This document shows, piece after piece, positions 22,933-35,705 of a stretch of DNA of 64,000 bases (position 1 is its first letter; each line of letters starts with the position of its first letter). Made by a program: the position numbers and the translations under genes. Source of the stretch: Mucor racemosus (taxonomy: Eukaryota; Mucoromycota; Mucoromycetes; Mucorales; Mucoraceae); NCBI GenBank assembly GCA_027405735.1, contig JAPEHQ010000005.1, positions 868,001 to 932,000 of the forward strand. Direction: 5' to 3'. The notes below the pieces were generated by a model. It saw nothing but the letters and a program-made list of their open reading frames with translations, ran no database searches and was not told where the DNA came from.

Positions 22933-24523
22933 ATTCGACTAATTTATATCTATTTTTCAATGTCTAAGTTATATCCCATTGCAAATAGGAGCTCATTCAA
23001 ATGTATATTCATCGAGAATGAGCTTGTTTACTGCTTTTAATAGGTGTAAATATAGCAGGTAACTAACTTGTTTTTTCAAACTTACCAAATGCACAATAAC
23101 CCATCGAAACGAAAACTTTGGGCATTTATTCAGCAAATATAAGTGCGAAATTTCTGTAAAATTAGAGCTTGGATCAACGTATTCATTGAGAACGAATTTT
23201 ACATTGATAAATTCAGAATTTTATGATTCAATGTACACTATAGTCAATATTCCGACTCCATTACCCTCCTCCTTTGTCATTATGTTTTAGCGCTTGCTAT
23301 ACTACATATGCATAATTATAATAAAAATCTCTCTGAAAGTATGTAGTTTTCGAATATAGTGTACGTTGAAAATATTTAAGATTGGATAATTTTATCAAAT
23401 AGTCATCCTTGAGAATTAAACAGTAGATACAATTATACGCTATATAAAACTTCACTGCTGATGTAGATTTTAACAATCTGATTTGCTCATGTAGGATTAG
23501 AGTACGCTCTAATGAACCTACGATTGAAATACATTTGCAGAAGTATCAATACAGGGCATGCATTTATATAATTTAACCAAAAAAGGACATAAATGCTTGT
23601 GTTCAAGCATGCGGAAATTGTGCTGCTATACTTTATTTAACATTTAAGCTCCTTTTGGATCCAATGGCTTGCTGATTATGATGGTGTGCCGAATTGATGG
23701 TTTGTGATTTAGCTGAATTTCAAGTTGATCATAATGTGAAGACCAAGGGCATCTGTGAAATGGGTAGATGTCATTACGATAATGCGCATCATTTCATGAG
23801 AGATTATATGCTAATAGTAATATGATCATATCTTGTTCACAAAGTGTGCTATATAAACGTTTGGTTGGCTCAAGATTTTGTAGGAATATACAAAAAGCCG
23901 CACGTCGATGTTTTTAGATACGAATCTGTTAAATAATAATCAAGATTGCTTTTATGAAACCTTTTCACAAGCATTTTGGAGGCCGATAAGTTTTAGAACC
24001 CTGAAAATCGACAGTGAGATACGTGAAAAACACTTTATTGACTCTCCATTTCTTTCCCGTATTTAATTTTGCGTTTTCTATACCATGTTTACATGTCAAA
24101 ATTATGGTGAGAAATTTAGTTTGATTGATGATTCGTTATCCGAAATTGGAATATTTTTGTAACACCAGTGAAAAGAACTCTTTTTACATTTGATAAATCT
24201 AACCAATTTAAATGATTGTAATTTTTTCAACGAGATAGTTTGATTATCATACAACCGTACCATTTAACACTACATGTTGTATCAGAATATTATATCAGTT
24301 AAAATCCCCCGCCCTTTTTTTTTTTACCAAGGCGAACGATAGTAGTATTTAAACATTCAACTCAGTTGGATTGTTTTTATAATACAATCTATACAATCAT
24401 TTTTCCATCAAAAAATTTTGGTTATTTTTATCGCTATTAACCCGTTTTCATCCTTTTCTCTCTTTTGTCTCTAACTTTTAATTAATTTTTCCTATTTTGA
24501 ATTGACATATGAATTAAAAGAGA
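22933..24523. other. intergenic, upstream of the GATA factor
   Basis: About 1.6 kb with no gene that can be supported. A T-run at 24316-24325 and pyrimidine-rich leader sequence around 24440-24480 probably belong to the GATA-factor promoter. Confidence 0.45.
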
Positions 24524-25867
24524 ATGGTTATACCTGAAAATCCTGTACAAGATACCAAGCAAAAGAAAAAGGAATCTCAACAAGTTTCCGCTACAGTATG
24601 TTCAAACTGTGGCACAACCACCACACCTTTATGGAGAAGAGCGCCCAGTGGAGACACCATTTGTAATGCTTGCGGTCTCTATTTGAAAGCTAGAAATACA
24701 CTTCGTCCACCTTCAATGAAACGAAATTTTAAGAGCAAACAAGAGCAATTACAAGAAACTATGACACATAATACAATCAATGCTGCTGATGCGCCTGCTG
24801 GGACATGTCCAGGTGGTGGCCAATGTAATGGCACTGGTGGTTCTCCTTCTTGTGAAGGTTGTCCTGCATTTAACCAACATCAAGTAAATAGACATGCTTT
24901 GATTTGTGCCAATTGTCGTACTACAACTACTCCACTTTGGAGACGAGATGAAGAAGGAAATACGATCTGTAATGCTTGTGGTCTATATTATAAACTACAT
25001 AATGTGCATCGTCCTGTCAGTATGAAACGCAGTGTTATTAAACGCCGTAAGAGGATTATTGTCAACGAAAACGGTGATATTGGGGAAGGGGAAGAAGAAG
25101 AGGATGAATTAGAGTCTTCTTCAGAGGGGGACCATGTGGATAGTGACGATGAGGAGAAGGTCAAGCAAGCAGCGGAGAAAAAAGAAAAGAAAAAAAGAAG
25201 AGTTGTTAACACCACAGTGACAAACATAAGACGTGGATCTAATAGCAATACTGCTGTACCTCCAATTGAAGATTATATCGAACCAAAAAGAGCCCCATAT
25301 CAAGTGCCTATGCAAAATCTAAAGACTCCTTCTCTACCACCACAACCAAGATTACCTCCTCCTCCAAGGACTCCACCAAGTTTTCATCAACATACATCAA
25401 CATCAGCAACAGCTACAAGAAATTTACCATCAATTCCAGATATAAGTCGTTCTTTACCTCCTACAAATCGATTTGATCCATTATCCGATTATAGATCTAC
25501 ATCTTCACCACAACCATTATTATCACAACCTTCACCTACATCACAACCTATAAATCAGAAAATAATTAATTTGCCTCCAATTGCGGCTATAGGACCTACA
25601 ACAGCACCATCATCATCATCATCTAATAACCCCTATGGTGATCTAAGCGAATTTGATCATGCAATGACTCGGTTAGAAAGATTGAGACGTAGAGTTCCAC
25701 CAGAGCAATGTCAAATTTTGTCACGATTAACAAATTCGTTGGAAGACATTGTTTCTCAAGCAGAGAATATATTGCAATGTACTAATAATATACATCATCA
25801 ACGGCATCAAAGTAATACAAGTACCACAAGTAATCAAAGCAATAACAGCAGCTTTCATCATCGATAG
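24524..25867 (+). CDS. iron-type GATA transcription factor (Fep1/Sre1/Urbs1-like)
   Basis: Single exon, 447 residues. There are two GATA zinc fingers: C26-x2-C29-x17-C47-x2-C50 ([19 protein letters not shown]) and C128-x2-C131-x17-C149-x2-C152 ([19 protein letters not shown]). Between them is a four-cysteine block at residues 95-113 (CPGGGQC..C..C). Two fingers with this Cys block are the hallmark of fungal iron-responsive repressors (Fep1, SreA, Urbs1), which shut off siderophore and iron-uptake genes when iron is plentiful. A basic region (KRRKRI) and an acidic Glu/Asp stretch follow finger 2. A C-terminal helical segment (about 380-420, [16 protein letters not shown]) may be for dimerisation or co-repressor binding. 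Confidence 0.93.
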   Translation: MVIPENPVQDTKQKKKESQQVSATVCSNCGTTTTPLWRRAPSGDTICNACGLYLKARNTLRPPSMKRNFKSKQEQLQETMTHNTINAADAPAGTCPGGGQCNGTGGSPSCEGCPAFNQHQVNRHALICANCRTTTTPLWRRDEEGNTICNACGLYYKLHNVHRPVSMKRSVIKRRKRIIVNENGDIGEGEEEEDELESSSEGDHVDSDDEEKVKQAAEKKEKKKRRVVNTTVTNIRRGSNSNTAVPPIEDYIEPKRAPYQVPMQNLKTPSLPPQPRLPPPPRTPPSFHQHTSTSATATRNLPSIPDISRSLPPTNRFDPLSDYRSTSSPQPLLSQPSPTSQPINQKIINLPPIAAIGPTTAPSSSSSNNPYGDLSEFDHAMTRLERLRRRVPPEQCQILSRLTNSLEDIVSQAENILQCTNNIHHQRHQSNTSTTSNQSNNSSFHHR

Positions 25868-26195
25868 TACATGTAGTAAATAATGATGTTTTAAGGGCAA
25901 CCATCATGGACATTATTATTTACCCGAGTTTTGTGTGCTTGATCTACAGTTTCGATTTAATCTTATTTTTCAATAAAAATCAAAAATCACAAATAAACAA
26001 TACAACAATAAAATATGGATGAAAAGAGCAGCATCTGATTGTCACTTTTCATTATGGACATTACTATTTCATTATGTCTATCTAGGATCCAAAAAAAAAA
26101 AAAAAAAAAAAAAAACTTTAAAAGATGCAACACTGAATATCTCATTGTTGGATAAAAAATTAGATATTAAGCTTTATTTATATATATATATATAT
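25868..26195. other. convergent 3' intergenic with poly(A) and TA tracts
   Basis: Short space between the GATA factor and the minus-strand gene. It contains AATAAA-type signals at 25972 and 26011, an A24-type run at 26092-26115 and a (TA)n run at 26180-26193. No gene is seen. Confidence 0.5.
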
Positions 26196-27809
26196 TCACC
26201 CTTTTCTTAATGAAAAAGGCTTTGATTTTGTACTAATAAGAGATGTAGGTCTTGATTGTTGTATAAAATGAATAGATGGTACATTAGATGATTTAGTTGA
26301 ACAGGTAGTAGTTGATAATGTAGGAATAGATGATTGTGAATGATGTCTAAATTTTTTATTAGTGTTCATCATCATTGCATCCCAGTTTGATGAGGATGAA
26401 GTTCTTTTACTAGCTAATTCTTCTTGTTGAATAAAATAATCGTCCTTGTGCCAGCCACTTACTAATCCAATGCGCACAGTAACACTGGCAATAATATCAT
26501 CATCTTTTTTGTTGTTTGAAGAAGTTACACTGCAGACTTTATCTGACATGCCTCTGCCGTCAAATGCAATTCCTTCTAATGGTACTTTAACTTGGCCTAC
26601 AGTTTCTTTTGTAAATTTATCCATCCACATGTAATCTAAACAAATTGCACCATGTCCATCCAACCAATGCTGTATATCAACTAAATGTCCCCTTAATTGA
26701 TAGGATGATTTCGTTGTATAATAATTTGATTTTGACGATGAAAATGAGGCAGCGGGTAATAATGTGTAGTTTGTTAAAAACGTATAAGCAATAAATGGTT
26801 TTTTATATTGTTTTTTGGTTTGTTGTTGTTGCTGTTGTTGTTGTAACTGGATATGATCTACATACATGACTTTAAAATAAAACGTATATTGTGATGATCC
26901 TTGACCAATTTGATGATATGATGCATGTTCTGGAGGTAATGGTGGTGTTACTGGCGTAGAAAATATACTCATTTTCTGGAGTACGTTGGATAATTCTTCA
27001 ATATTTAAATCGACAAGGGATGACTTTGCTCTTCTTAAAGATGGTTTTTCTGGTAATGATAGTGTTGATTTCTTTTCGGGTTTCTTTTCAGGCTTCTTTT
27101 CAGGTAATGGTTTTTTATCTGGTAATTTTGTAGAATTACTAGAAGAGCCTAATATTGATAATACTTTCTTTCTTCTATTACTACTCATAGTACTGATTCT
27201 TTTTGGTATACTAGGGGTAGGAGGTGGAGATCTTAATTGTATGGAAGGTGTATTTACTGAAATTGCATTATTATTATCGGGCATTTGTACATAAAATAAT
27301 CCAGCTTTTAATTGTTGGTTTTCTGTTGCATTTTGTATTGAACACCACGCGCCTTTATCTGATACAAATTTGTATATTTGATCCAATCTGTGTCCTGACT
27401 GATGTACTACTTCTTTTGCTTCAGATATTGAAAACATAAGATCGAATAACTTGTTATTTTCGTAAACATGCAAGGTGGTAGTTGCATCTAATTTTCTTAA
27501 TCTTTGTAATTGTTTCCATGAAACATAATAAACGAGTGATAAATTAAATGTACAATTTCCTGTTTTATCAGATTTTGTAGTTGGTGTTGATATAATTGTA
27601 TTTTGCGGTATTAAGTCGTTGATAGATGGTGGTAATTTAAGGTCTAATTCAGTTTCCACTTTTATAAATGCATTTTTAGCAAAGGATCTTCCTATTGTTA
27701 TAACATAATATGAATAATCAATATGTATTTTTTTGTATTATAATAAAAAACCTTGTTGTATTGTTATTAGTATAGCATATTCACATGTCTTTGTTAACAA
27801 TAAAGACAT
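26196..27809 (-). CDS. protein of unknown function with possible C-terminal C2-like domain
   Basis: A single long minus-strand frame (26196-27691) has no ATG near its 5' end, and the first methionine candidate in it is a GTG at 27659. A small first exon, 27752-27809 (starts MSLLLTKTCEY), joined to 27691 keeps the frame and gives 517 residues. Its donor is CAAG/GTTTTT, which is unusual, so the start is uncertain. Seen: an N-terminal region of beta-strand character (about 45-130), a disordered Pro/Lys/Ser middle with KKPEKK repeats, a poly-Gln tract, and a C-terminal block ending GQVKVPLEGI and SVTVRIGLVSGWH that resembles a C2 fold. I do not recognise the family. It lies just downstream of importin alpha on the same strand. 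Confidence 0.6.
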
Positions 27810-27840
27810 TTTACTTTATACAGATTATAAAAGAGAAAGG

Positions 27841-27873
27841 TAAAAAAAAAAAAAAAAAAAAAAAAAAGAGGGG

Positions 27874-27905
<32 letters not shown>

Positions 27906-27906
27906 A
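27841..27906. repeat. long A-rich homopurine tract
   Basis: About 66 bp of almost pure A broken by a few G residues, between the importin alpha stop codon and the next minus-strand gene. On the transcribed strand it is a T-rich tract 3' of importin alpha. It may mark transcript ends, but slippage makes its exact length doubtful. Confidence 0.7.
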
Positions 27907-27922
27907 TTTGTTTTATTGTATC

Positions 27923-29692
27923 TTAAAAATTAAAACCACCTTGAGATACATCTTGGTGAAACGCAAATTGACCATTTTCAGTATCAGGTGCCATTTCAGT
28001 ATCTTGCTCATCATCACCTTCACTAAAGTATTTATCAATCAGCTGATATGATTTCTTGTAAATATCATTATTGTCGTGATGTTGTAAAGCATGAATGTAC
28101 TCCACTCCACCACATTCTTCAATTGATAAAGCATAAGGATTTAAACCGTCCATAGTGTTTAATTTCTCCATTTCTCCAACCTTCAAGATATTGTCTAAAC
28201 CATCTAATGCAACTAAAATAATCTTGTTATCCATGGATGATAAAATATCGCAGAGTGGTTTGATACATCCTTCATTGACTAAATACTTGATTTGTTCGGG
28301 TTTATTTAATCCGCCTGATGTTGCATTGCAAATTGCCCAACATGCTTCCTTCTTTGATTTCATATCACCATGAATTAAAACTGAAATTAAGGGTCCAACT
28401 AGCCCATGATCAATAATAGCTTGGATTTGATTTGTATTACCAGCTGTAATGTTGGATAATGTCCAGCATGTCTCTTTACGAATAGTGTCCTTTGGACTAC
28501 CCAATAAGTGTAATAATGCTTCGAGTGCTCCACAATTGATCACCATTTGTGTTTGGCTATCATCTCCTGTCACAATATTACCAACAGATCGAAGTGCTGG
28601 TGTTTGAACTGTAGTAGCTGGGTGTCCCAATAATTCAACCAGACGACTACATAAACCAGATTCAATAACTGCTTGAATACGATCATTAGGTCCATCAGAT
28701 AAATAAGAAATGGCCCAGCATGTATCAATAAGAACTTCTTCGTCGGTTGAATTTATCAATTTGGCTAATACATTTAATGCAGGTGCAATCAATCTCCAAC
28801 TGGGTTGAGGATTTTTGCCTCTGCAAAAGTTAGATAAGGTCCAAGTAGCATTACGAATCATGGATAATTTAGAGTTATCTTCAAAGATAGCTAATAAAGG
28901 AGGAAGAGCACCTGTTTCTAATACATAATCACGGCACTTGGGACTATCACCTGCAATATTACCAAGAGCCCAAACAGCCTATATAATAACAAATGCCTAA
29001 GTAAAATGTACAAATCATACATTTTCAGACACATACCTGCTCCTTGACATCAATAACAGGACTACTCAACAATTCAATAAAGAAAGGTACAGCACCTGCT
29101 TTAATGACAACTTCGGTTTGATCAGCTGAACCAGATGCAATGTTAGTCAAGGCCCAAGCAGCTTCGAACTATTATACAACAAATTCCCAATTAATTTTCT
29201 TTTTCTCTCTCAAAAACAAACCAAAAACTTACTTGAACTTGGCTATCTTCAGACCGGAGAAACTCTACAAAGCGAGGAACAACACCGCATTGAATAACTT
29301 CTCTAATAGGAGGGTTCTTTTCCTTTGATAAAAGCTTTCTAAATTGGGCAGTTGCTTGCAATTGAATGGCGGGATCTGAGGTATACAAATTTTGAACCAT
29401 GATGGGTAATGTAGCCATGAGCTATTTAAAAAGAACTTTTATTAGTAGGCTTTTCTATTGTATGAAACGCAATTATTTTTACCTGAGCATCTTGGCTTGC
29501 ACCATCAAGATCATCGTCAGAATCCTCAGCTAATTCTTGCGCGTTAAAATTTCTTCTCTTGGCCAAATTTTCTTCCTTTTTTTGCTTTCTAATTTCAACT
29601 TGAGCATTCTCACGTCTACGTCTAACTTCTTCGGGTTTGAAGCGACTACGTTCCTTGTACGCATTACGTCGAATGTCACTATGTTGGTCCAT
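27923..29692 (-). CDS. importin subunit alpha (karyopherin alpha, Srp1-like)
   Basis: On the minus strand the exons are 29483-29692, 29233-29421, 29037-29168 and 27923-28978, giving 528 residues, the usual length. The N-terminal importin-beta-binding domain is basic ([20 protein letters not shown]). Tandem armadillo repeats follow, with the NLS-binding signatures [34 protein letters not shown] and [12 protein letters not shown], where the Trp and Asn ladder is intact. The acidic C-terminus ([10 protein letters not shown]) ends QGGFNF. It carries classical NLS cargo to the nuclear pore with importin beta. The gene is divergent from Vma16 with about 860 bp between starts. Confidence 0.96.
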
Positions 29693-30554
29693 ATTTGATG
29701 ATTATGTTTAAGTGAGAAAAAAAAAAAAAAAAGAGAGAGAGAAAAGAAAGGAAAGGAAAAAAGTACCCGTTTTCTATATTTTTTTTTTTCACTTTCTGCT
29801 GCTCCTCCTTCTTCCTCTTGTGGTCAGTTGAATACCCGACTGGATATCAGCCTCATTATACAACTTCTTTCATCTTGAATCTAATCAAAGAAACCAACCT
29901 GTTTGCAAAAACAAAAAATAAAAGTCTTATTATCAAATGGTTTATAAAATAAATCTATTTGTAATTCATAAAAAAAACGCAGCTCAACCTTCTTTAAAAA
30001 TACATTTCTCATTGTTGTTGTTTTTCAGTTAATTTTACATTTGTTTACCTAATTCGTATTTACACTATCATTACGATCTCTCCCACCTTTTCTCATAATT
30101 TGAATTCTAATACGCCACTCAATGTATCGTGGGACACACTGAGCGTTCATTTTACAAGAGCTCAGACATCATTCAAAGTCGATGTATGCTCTACATTTTC
30201 GACAATCGAACGCAATTCAGTGATTTTGGAGTGATTTTTTCTCTAGATAACTCGGGAATATTGTTTCAAACACTACAAAATATCAGAATACAGATGTCAG
30301 GCTATTATTTGCTCGGTCAGATCTGCCATTGCTTTCATATTCATTTCAAACATGAAGCAAAAATAAGCGTAAATGTACGTCATCAAATCAACAACCGACA
30401 TTGCTCACTTGCCTTCTCCTCCTCTTGGTTTTATCGTGATGATTTTTTTTTGAGGTTCCTCATCCGTTTCAAAACTTTTTGATATTTAACTCTCTTTCTT
30501 TCTATTTTTTTTTTATCGAAACATCATACCCCAAATCAATAAATAGATAGAAAA
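29693..30554. promoter_or_regulatory. divergent promoter region between importin alpha and Vma16
   Basis: This region holds an A/G-rich tract at 29715-29760, a T-run at 29780-29790 and pyrimidine-rich sequence before the Vma16 ATG. A 117-codon frame at 30129-30482 has no family resemblance and overlaps the expected promoter, so it is not called as a gene. Confidence 0.5.
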
Positions 30555-31373
30555 ATGGCAGGATATAGTTTTGGACCTTACAGTTATTGGAGTGGTCTCA
30601 CCCTTTCTCTTTTGACTATTGTTGGATTGTATATGCTTTTCACTGGCTCAGGTGAGCAGTTCAACGTTGGAAGATTACTTCAAGAAACTTCCCCTTTTGC
30701 TTGGGCTTTAACTGGTATGGGCCTTTGTATTGGTCTTTCTGTTACTGGTGCTGCTTGGTAATTTATAAAACAAAACGCGACTTTTTTGATATACATATTA
30801 ACAAACATTCTGAAAAAAAAGGGGTATTTTTATCACTGGTTCTGCATTATTAGGTGGTGCCGTCAAAACACCTCGTATTCAATCTAGAAATTTGATTTCT
30901 ATTATTTTCTGTGAAGTTGTAGCTATTTATGGTGTCATCATGGCTATTGTTTATTCTGCTAAATTGACTGATGTCCCTCCCGAGAACATTTACTCCAACT
31001 CCAACTACTTTACTGGTAATATTTTTATATATATTTACTATTTGAGTGTTTCATTATCTTACCACGTTTATCATCTATAGGTCATGCTATTTTTTGGGGT
31101 GGCTTAACTGTTGGTGTCTGTAATTTGTTATGTGGTCTTTCAGTTGGCGTAACTGGATCAAGTGCTGCTTTAGCAGATGCTCAAAACCCTGAACTTTTTG
31201 TCAAGGTTTTGGTTGTTGAAATTTTCGGCTCTGTACTTGGCCTCTTTGGTCTCATTGTTGGTTTATTGACAGTAAGTATTATTTTATTTTATTTTTAATT
31301 AGTAGAGATATGATGTGAATGGGATTACTGATTTTTCTTTTTATAGACTGGTAAGGCTGCTGATTTCCATTAA
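30555..31373 (+). CDS. VMA16: V-type proton ATPase proteolipid subunit c''
   Basis: The exons are 30555-30757, 30822-31015, 31081-31271 and 31347-31373, giving 204 residues. Five hydrophobic segments are visible, as in Vma16/ATP6V0B. The proton-carrying Glu lies in [11 protein letters not shown] (Glu99), and the second proteolipid half contains [20 protein letters not shown] and [21 protein letters not shown] with its own Glu. The protein is part of the membrane c-ring of the Vo sector, which acidifies vacuole and endomembranes. The last exon encodes only eight residues, TGKAADFH. The first acceptor follows an A8 run, and the Trp codon is split across the first intron. Confidence 0.96.
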
Positions 31374-32276
31374 ATGTATTAAAAAGCAAGATTGAAAAAT
31401 GCGTGTCATTTCATTATACAATAAAAAATATATACACACATATACCTTATCGATGCATATTACAATTTATGTAGCATGTTAATGCAACCAAAAGCGAGGG
31501 AAACACATGTTTTTGCATCTCAATGTACAATAAAAAAAGATCGCCTACTTTTTTTCTTCTACACATCAAACACTTTAAAGTTCAGCATTCTTTATCTGTT
31601 TCATCTTTCAAGATGCCATTTTACTTTCAAATTGCATTGATGCTACATGTTTATATATCTGTATCTTTGACATGGAATGAAAAAAGAACCTCCTCGATCT
31701 AATTTTTCACCCAGTAAAGACATGAAAATATACGCACATATTGCGGTAACTTTTCTCGTAGAAGAATTGAAACCAGAAACAAATTATACAATGGTATAGA
31801 CACGACATAATAAGCAAAGCTTACATAATGCTGTACGATGAACAGGCATCATTCGCTTATTAAAACCTTTGAAAGTTGTAGTCAATTTACATTTTTTGGT
31901 CATAATTTTACCTGGTGAATTATTGTATATCGGCATCACATTGGCGTTGCATACAGCATCAATATCTGTAATAAATTTGATAAAGATATTAGTTATCAAT
32001 GTTCATAGTGTCCATCTGAAAATATCCCCTTTGTAAATATTCCATGTGTAGAATATATGCCGAGTGAATATGGCAACTATATATAATTGATGTGAATGCC
32101 CAAAACATTGAATATGATGCTACTCGATATAATATGTATAATATTATTACAGTATTTCCATGACATTTTAGAAAAATATTTGGACGATTTCCAGTTGAAT
32201 TTCGGATGATTGCAGTAGTGTATTGAGATAAAACCCAAATGAAATCTAGACACAATGATAATGTAAATTCAAAGAA
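31374..32276. other. intergenic, start of a repeat-rich block
   Basis: 3' flank of Vma16 with AATAAA at 31420-31426, followed by AT-rich sequence with no supported gene. Short frames on the minus strand (31784-32255) show no family resemblance. Confidence 0.45.
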
Positions 32277-32772
32277 CAGTCGTGATTCGATTTAGTGGAC
32301 TCATAAATAACGGATTTTCGATTTAATGGACAGTTTGAAATCTCCCGTTTTTTTTTTAATAATTTTACTGCCTAAATCCAGTGAATCGATTCAGTGGATA
32401 GTGGACAATTTTGTTTCTACCAGTCCACTATATTAGTAAAATATAAATACTATTGGATAAAACTGTATTTAGCCGGCAATAGCTTGATCTGGTAGCCATG
32501 AAATTAGAAGAAATATGGAGAGTAACTAAATCACGTGCCTAATTTACCTCAGTTTTTTAATAAATTTCTTGTTATTCACTGTTCAATTCAGTTGCTCGAA
32601 TATGAAAAGTTTTTATTAAAAATATTGTTTAATACTATAAACTAGTAACGCCTTTTTATTCTCATTTTTTGATCCAGTATTACGGAAAATGATTTATTCG
32701 ATTTAGTGGAAAATTCGATTTAGTGGACACTTTTCTCCCTCCCAACGATTCCACTAAATCGAATCACGACTG
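32277..32772. mobile_element. 496-bp MITE with 23-bp perfect terminal inverted repeats
   Basis: The left end (CAGTCGTGATTCGATTTAG...) and the right end are exact reverse complements over 23 bp (32277-32299 and 32750-32772). The interior has several more copies of the ATTCGATTTAGTGGAC-type motif near both ends, as expected for extra transposase-binding sites. There is no coding frame. The CAGT start and motif style recall pogo/Fot1 elements of the Tc1-mariner superfamily, but a TA target duplication is not evident, so the superfamily is unsure. Confidence 0.8.
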
Positions 32773-34137
32773 AAGTTGGAAATAAATTTTAGACAAATAA
32801 GATATTATTTCTAGACGCTAGCCATACCCAAAATAATCAAGATTGAGTATTATAAAAAACCACAAGATGCAATGACAACTTTCAATTATTTTTTTTACAT
32901 ATAAAGCAGCTAACCTTCTCTTGCTAGGACTCAAAGTATATCATTCATATATCTAATAGTATATCTGATTTTTCCTCTTGAGCTTTCTATTATAAAGTTT
33001 GCGTATATCTTGCTTCTGATGAAGTCAAATGGCCCTATTTAATTTGAATATCCAGTAATACATTTACCAAGTAGTCAACTTATAGCTGCTTAATCAACAG
33101 TTGTTATGGAATAATGTAATGTATGCATCGTTTCAAGTATAGCTAAAAAGGAATAAAGAGTTAAATACTAAGGTATTTTACTCGTTTAGTATGAATACTG
33201 CTTATTCTACATTTACGAGTGTTTTCATTTCCTGTTAAAATCTTGTTTAAAATAAAGCAAATAATATTTTTCGATTGAAGCTTGACCTCCTGATATATTA
33301 TAATGCCCTTTTTTCTTGTTTATGATTTAAAAAATGTTAAACACATATTGAATCTCTCGGACGAGCAAATGTAAACTACCAAATCCTCTCTTGTAGGTGT
33401 CTAACATTTCACAATAGATTGGTTTGATATAATCCTTAAATAAAGAATATATTGGTTCTCTATTACAAGTACTCTTTGAAAATGTGTATCATCGCTCTAG
33501 ATTTCTGATTCAAGGCGGGGATTTCCTCTCCAATACTAGCAAAATGTAGTTTACTAGTAATTTTTGCAAGTATAAATGAATAAGTAAAACAAGTCTTCTC
33601 TTTTTCTTTCTTCCATCTTTCTTTACATTAATACCCAGCGGGGCCACTCTCCATTCGTATTCTCCAAGGTAAATGTTTGTTTATTTCAGAACGTTTATTC
33701 ACTCTTCATCACAGTTTACGATTTGGATCGATCTTCGTGTTACATGGAGGTTTCCAAAGAAGTAGGTGATTATTTGTTATCAATATGGAATGTCTTTCCT
33801 AAATCTCCCTTTTTTACTTTTTTTTGTATTCATCTCAAATCAATCCTCTACTTGTTCCGATCTTACTCTCATTTGGTTCCAAATTTTATTCTGTTTCGTC
33901 TAAACTTTAAGTTTATTTCATTCAAAAAAATAATAATTTCGTTTGCATTTAAAGTGAATAAACTGTAGTATGGTATCATATTAGAAGTAATAACATAAGC
34001 TTTTTGCATATCATATCTCGAAATACGAGTGAAGCATCTTCTAATTATCAAATTCAAGTGCTTATCATAATCCAAGCCCATAATAAGCTTGAGAATATAC
34101 CTTAGACGCTGCAAAACAGATATACATTGGTCGCATT
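32773..34137. other. intergenic between the MITE and R2 copy c
   Basis: About 1.36 kb of AT-rich sequence. No gene, RNA or repeat with a partner in this window is recognised. Confidence 0.4.
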
Positions 34138-35705
34138 ATATTACATATTCCTAAATTTATTTTACATCTCTCAAAGGACTGAAAAACGGATAAAATACTT
34201 AAAACTGCGTCTCACTTTTCATCCTTGCTCAACTTTTTCTTTTGCTGAATAACACCAAGAAAAAATTATATGGTAATGTACCTAAGATGTTCAGCTTTAA
34301 TCCAAAAACAAGTATCCGGAAATATCCTATTTTTTGCAGTTGGTATTGATTTTTCAGTGCTAATGTTTCAGGTTTTTTACGTGTATTTCACTGCTAATGG
34401 ATTGAAAACTTTGAGGCTTCATATCTCTAGAAACAATTAAGTTATACTAATACTTCCTAATAATAAAACTTACTTGTTTTGAAGTTTTCTATAACGTATT
34501 TTAATATAAAAACATTCTGAGCACGTTTATTTTTTTTCATATTTTTGGCATTTCTATAGTAGGTTTCAAAATATTGGTTAAATTAAACAACATTTTTTTA
34601 CATTCATGTCATTAAACTCGTTAAGCTCTCTCGGACCCAATTTAGAGTTTTTCAAAATATTGATTTTTCGTGGAGATATCTTCAAAAATGCGTACAAAAA
34701 GGTACTTCCATTTCTAGCTTCCATTTTCCCTTATATACCCTCATCCTAAATTCTGAATCTGAAAAAATTTTGCACAAAAATCTCGTTTTCTCTACGAAAA
34801 ATGCAGCTAAAAGATTTTACAATAGCTTGATCGATAGATAATTTTTTTGTGCATTATTTCTGTTTATTATATCTTAAGTATGGTTATAAAAAGTGATATG
34901 TATCTTCAAAAAACCTCCAAAATTTCAATTGCATTTTACGCAAAATTTAATGTAAAACATTTATTTAAATTTAATTTGGGTGGATGCAGGATTCAAAACT
35001 GTACAAAAACTATTTAATGCGCTAGGTCGATTTACTTTGCAGTTCATGAGCCATTAAACGATTTTGTTTTTTTTAATCATTTTTCATTCATTTCAACAAA
35101 TAAACTTTGGAACCCCGTTATGATAGGTTTTAAGCTGTGATAGGAACTATCATTTTGGTTATCTCAACAAAAAAGCAATGTTTTTTGCTAAAACAAAAAA
35201 TGCAGAGTATCAATCAATTAGATCTATCTTGTGAATACAAAAATAAAGCCTGGAAAATGAGTTTTGAGTTTTACAAAATAATAAACTATTATTTACAACT
35301 GAAGAAAAAGAAAAAAAAATCCCAACCTTGTGAATATTCATCTAATTAATCTTCAATTATACATAATGATAGATTTAAATATATCTTGCATAAAAGTTTA
35401 TACTTCTACTTTCACAAATCACTGTGAATTGAGGAAACCATCATTGGAATGTCAAAAGAGTCTATATAAATAATCTTGCCAGAATATTACACTTTTATTA
35501 GCAATACATTCTTTGGATGTATTTATATACATTAATTATAACTATTACTAGGGTTTTATTATCTAAGAATATGATGTAAGCCAATGATCCGCATTGATTT
35601 ACTGTAACACTAATTATAGACTGTGACCTTGGATGTGAGACCTAGGATGAGTATTGACATAACAATCATCAGCAAAACATGATATTTCTGTCCAATAAAA
35701 CCACC
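34138..35705 (-). repeat. R2 repeat, copy c (uninterrupted; Crypton-empty site)
   Basis: This is the reverse-complement copy of R2. The site corresponding to the Crypton insertion reads CTATCATTTT at 35147-35156 on the plus strand (AAAATGATAG on the repeat's strand), with no insertion. The conserved short frame seen in copies a and b lies around 34490-34750 on the minus strand but is decayed. Confidence 0.65.

Noticed and set aside
30129..30482. 117-codon frame between importin alpha and Vma16
   Set aside because: No family resemblance, no conserved neighbour and it occupies the divergent promoter.
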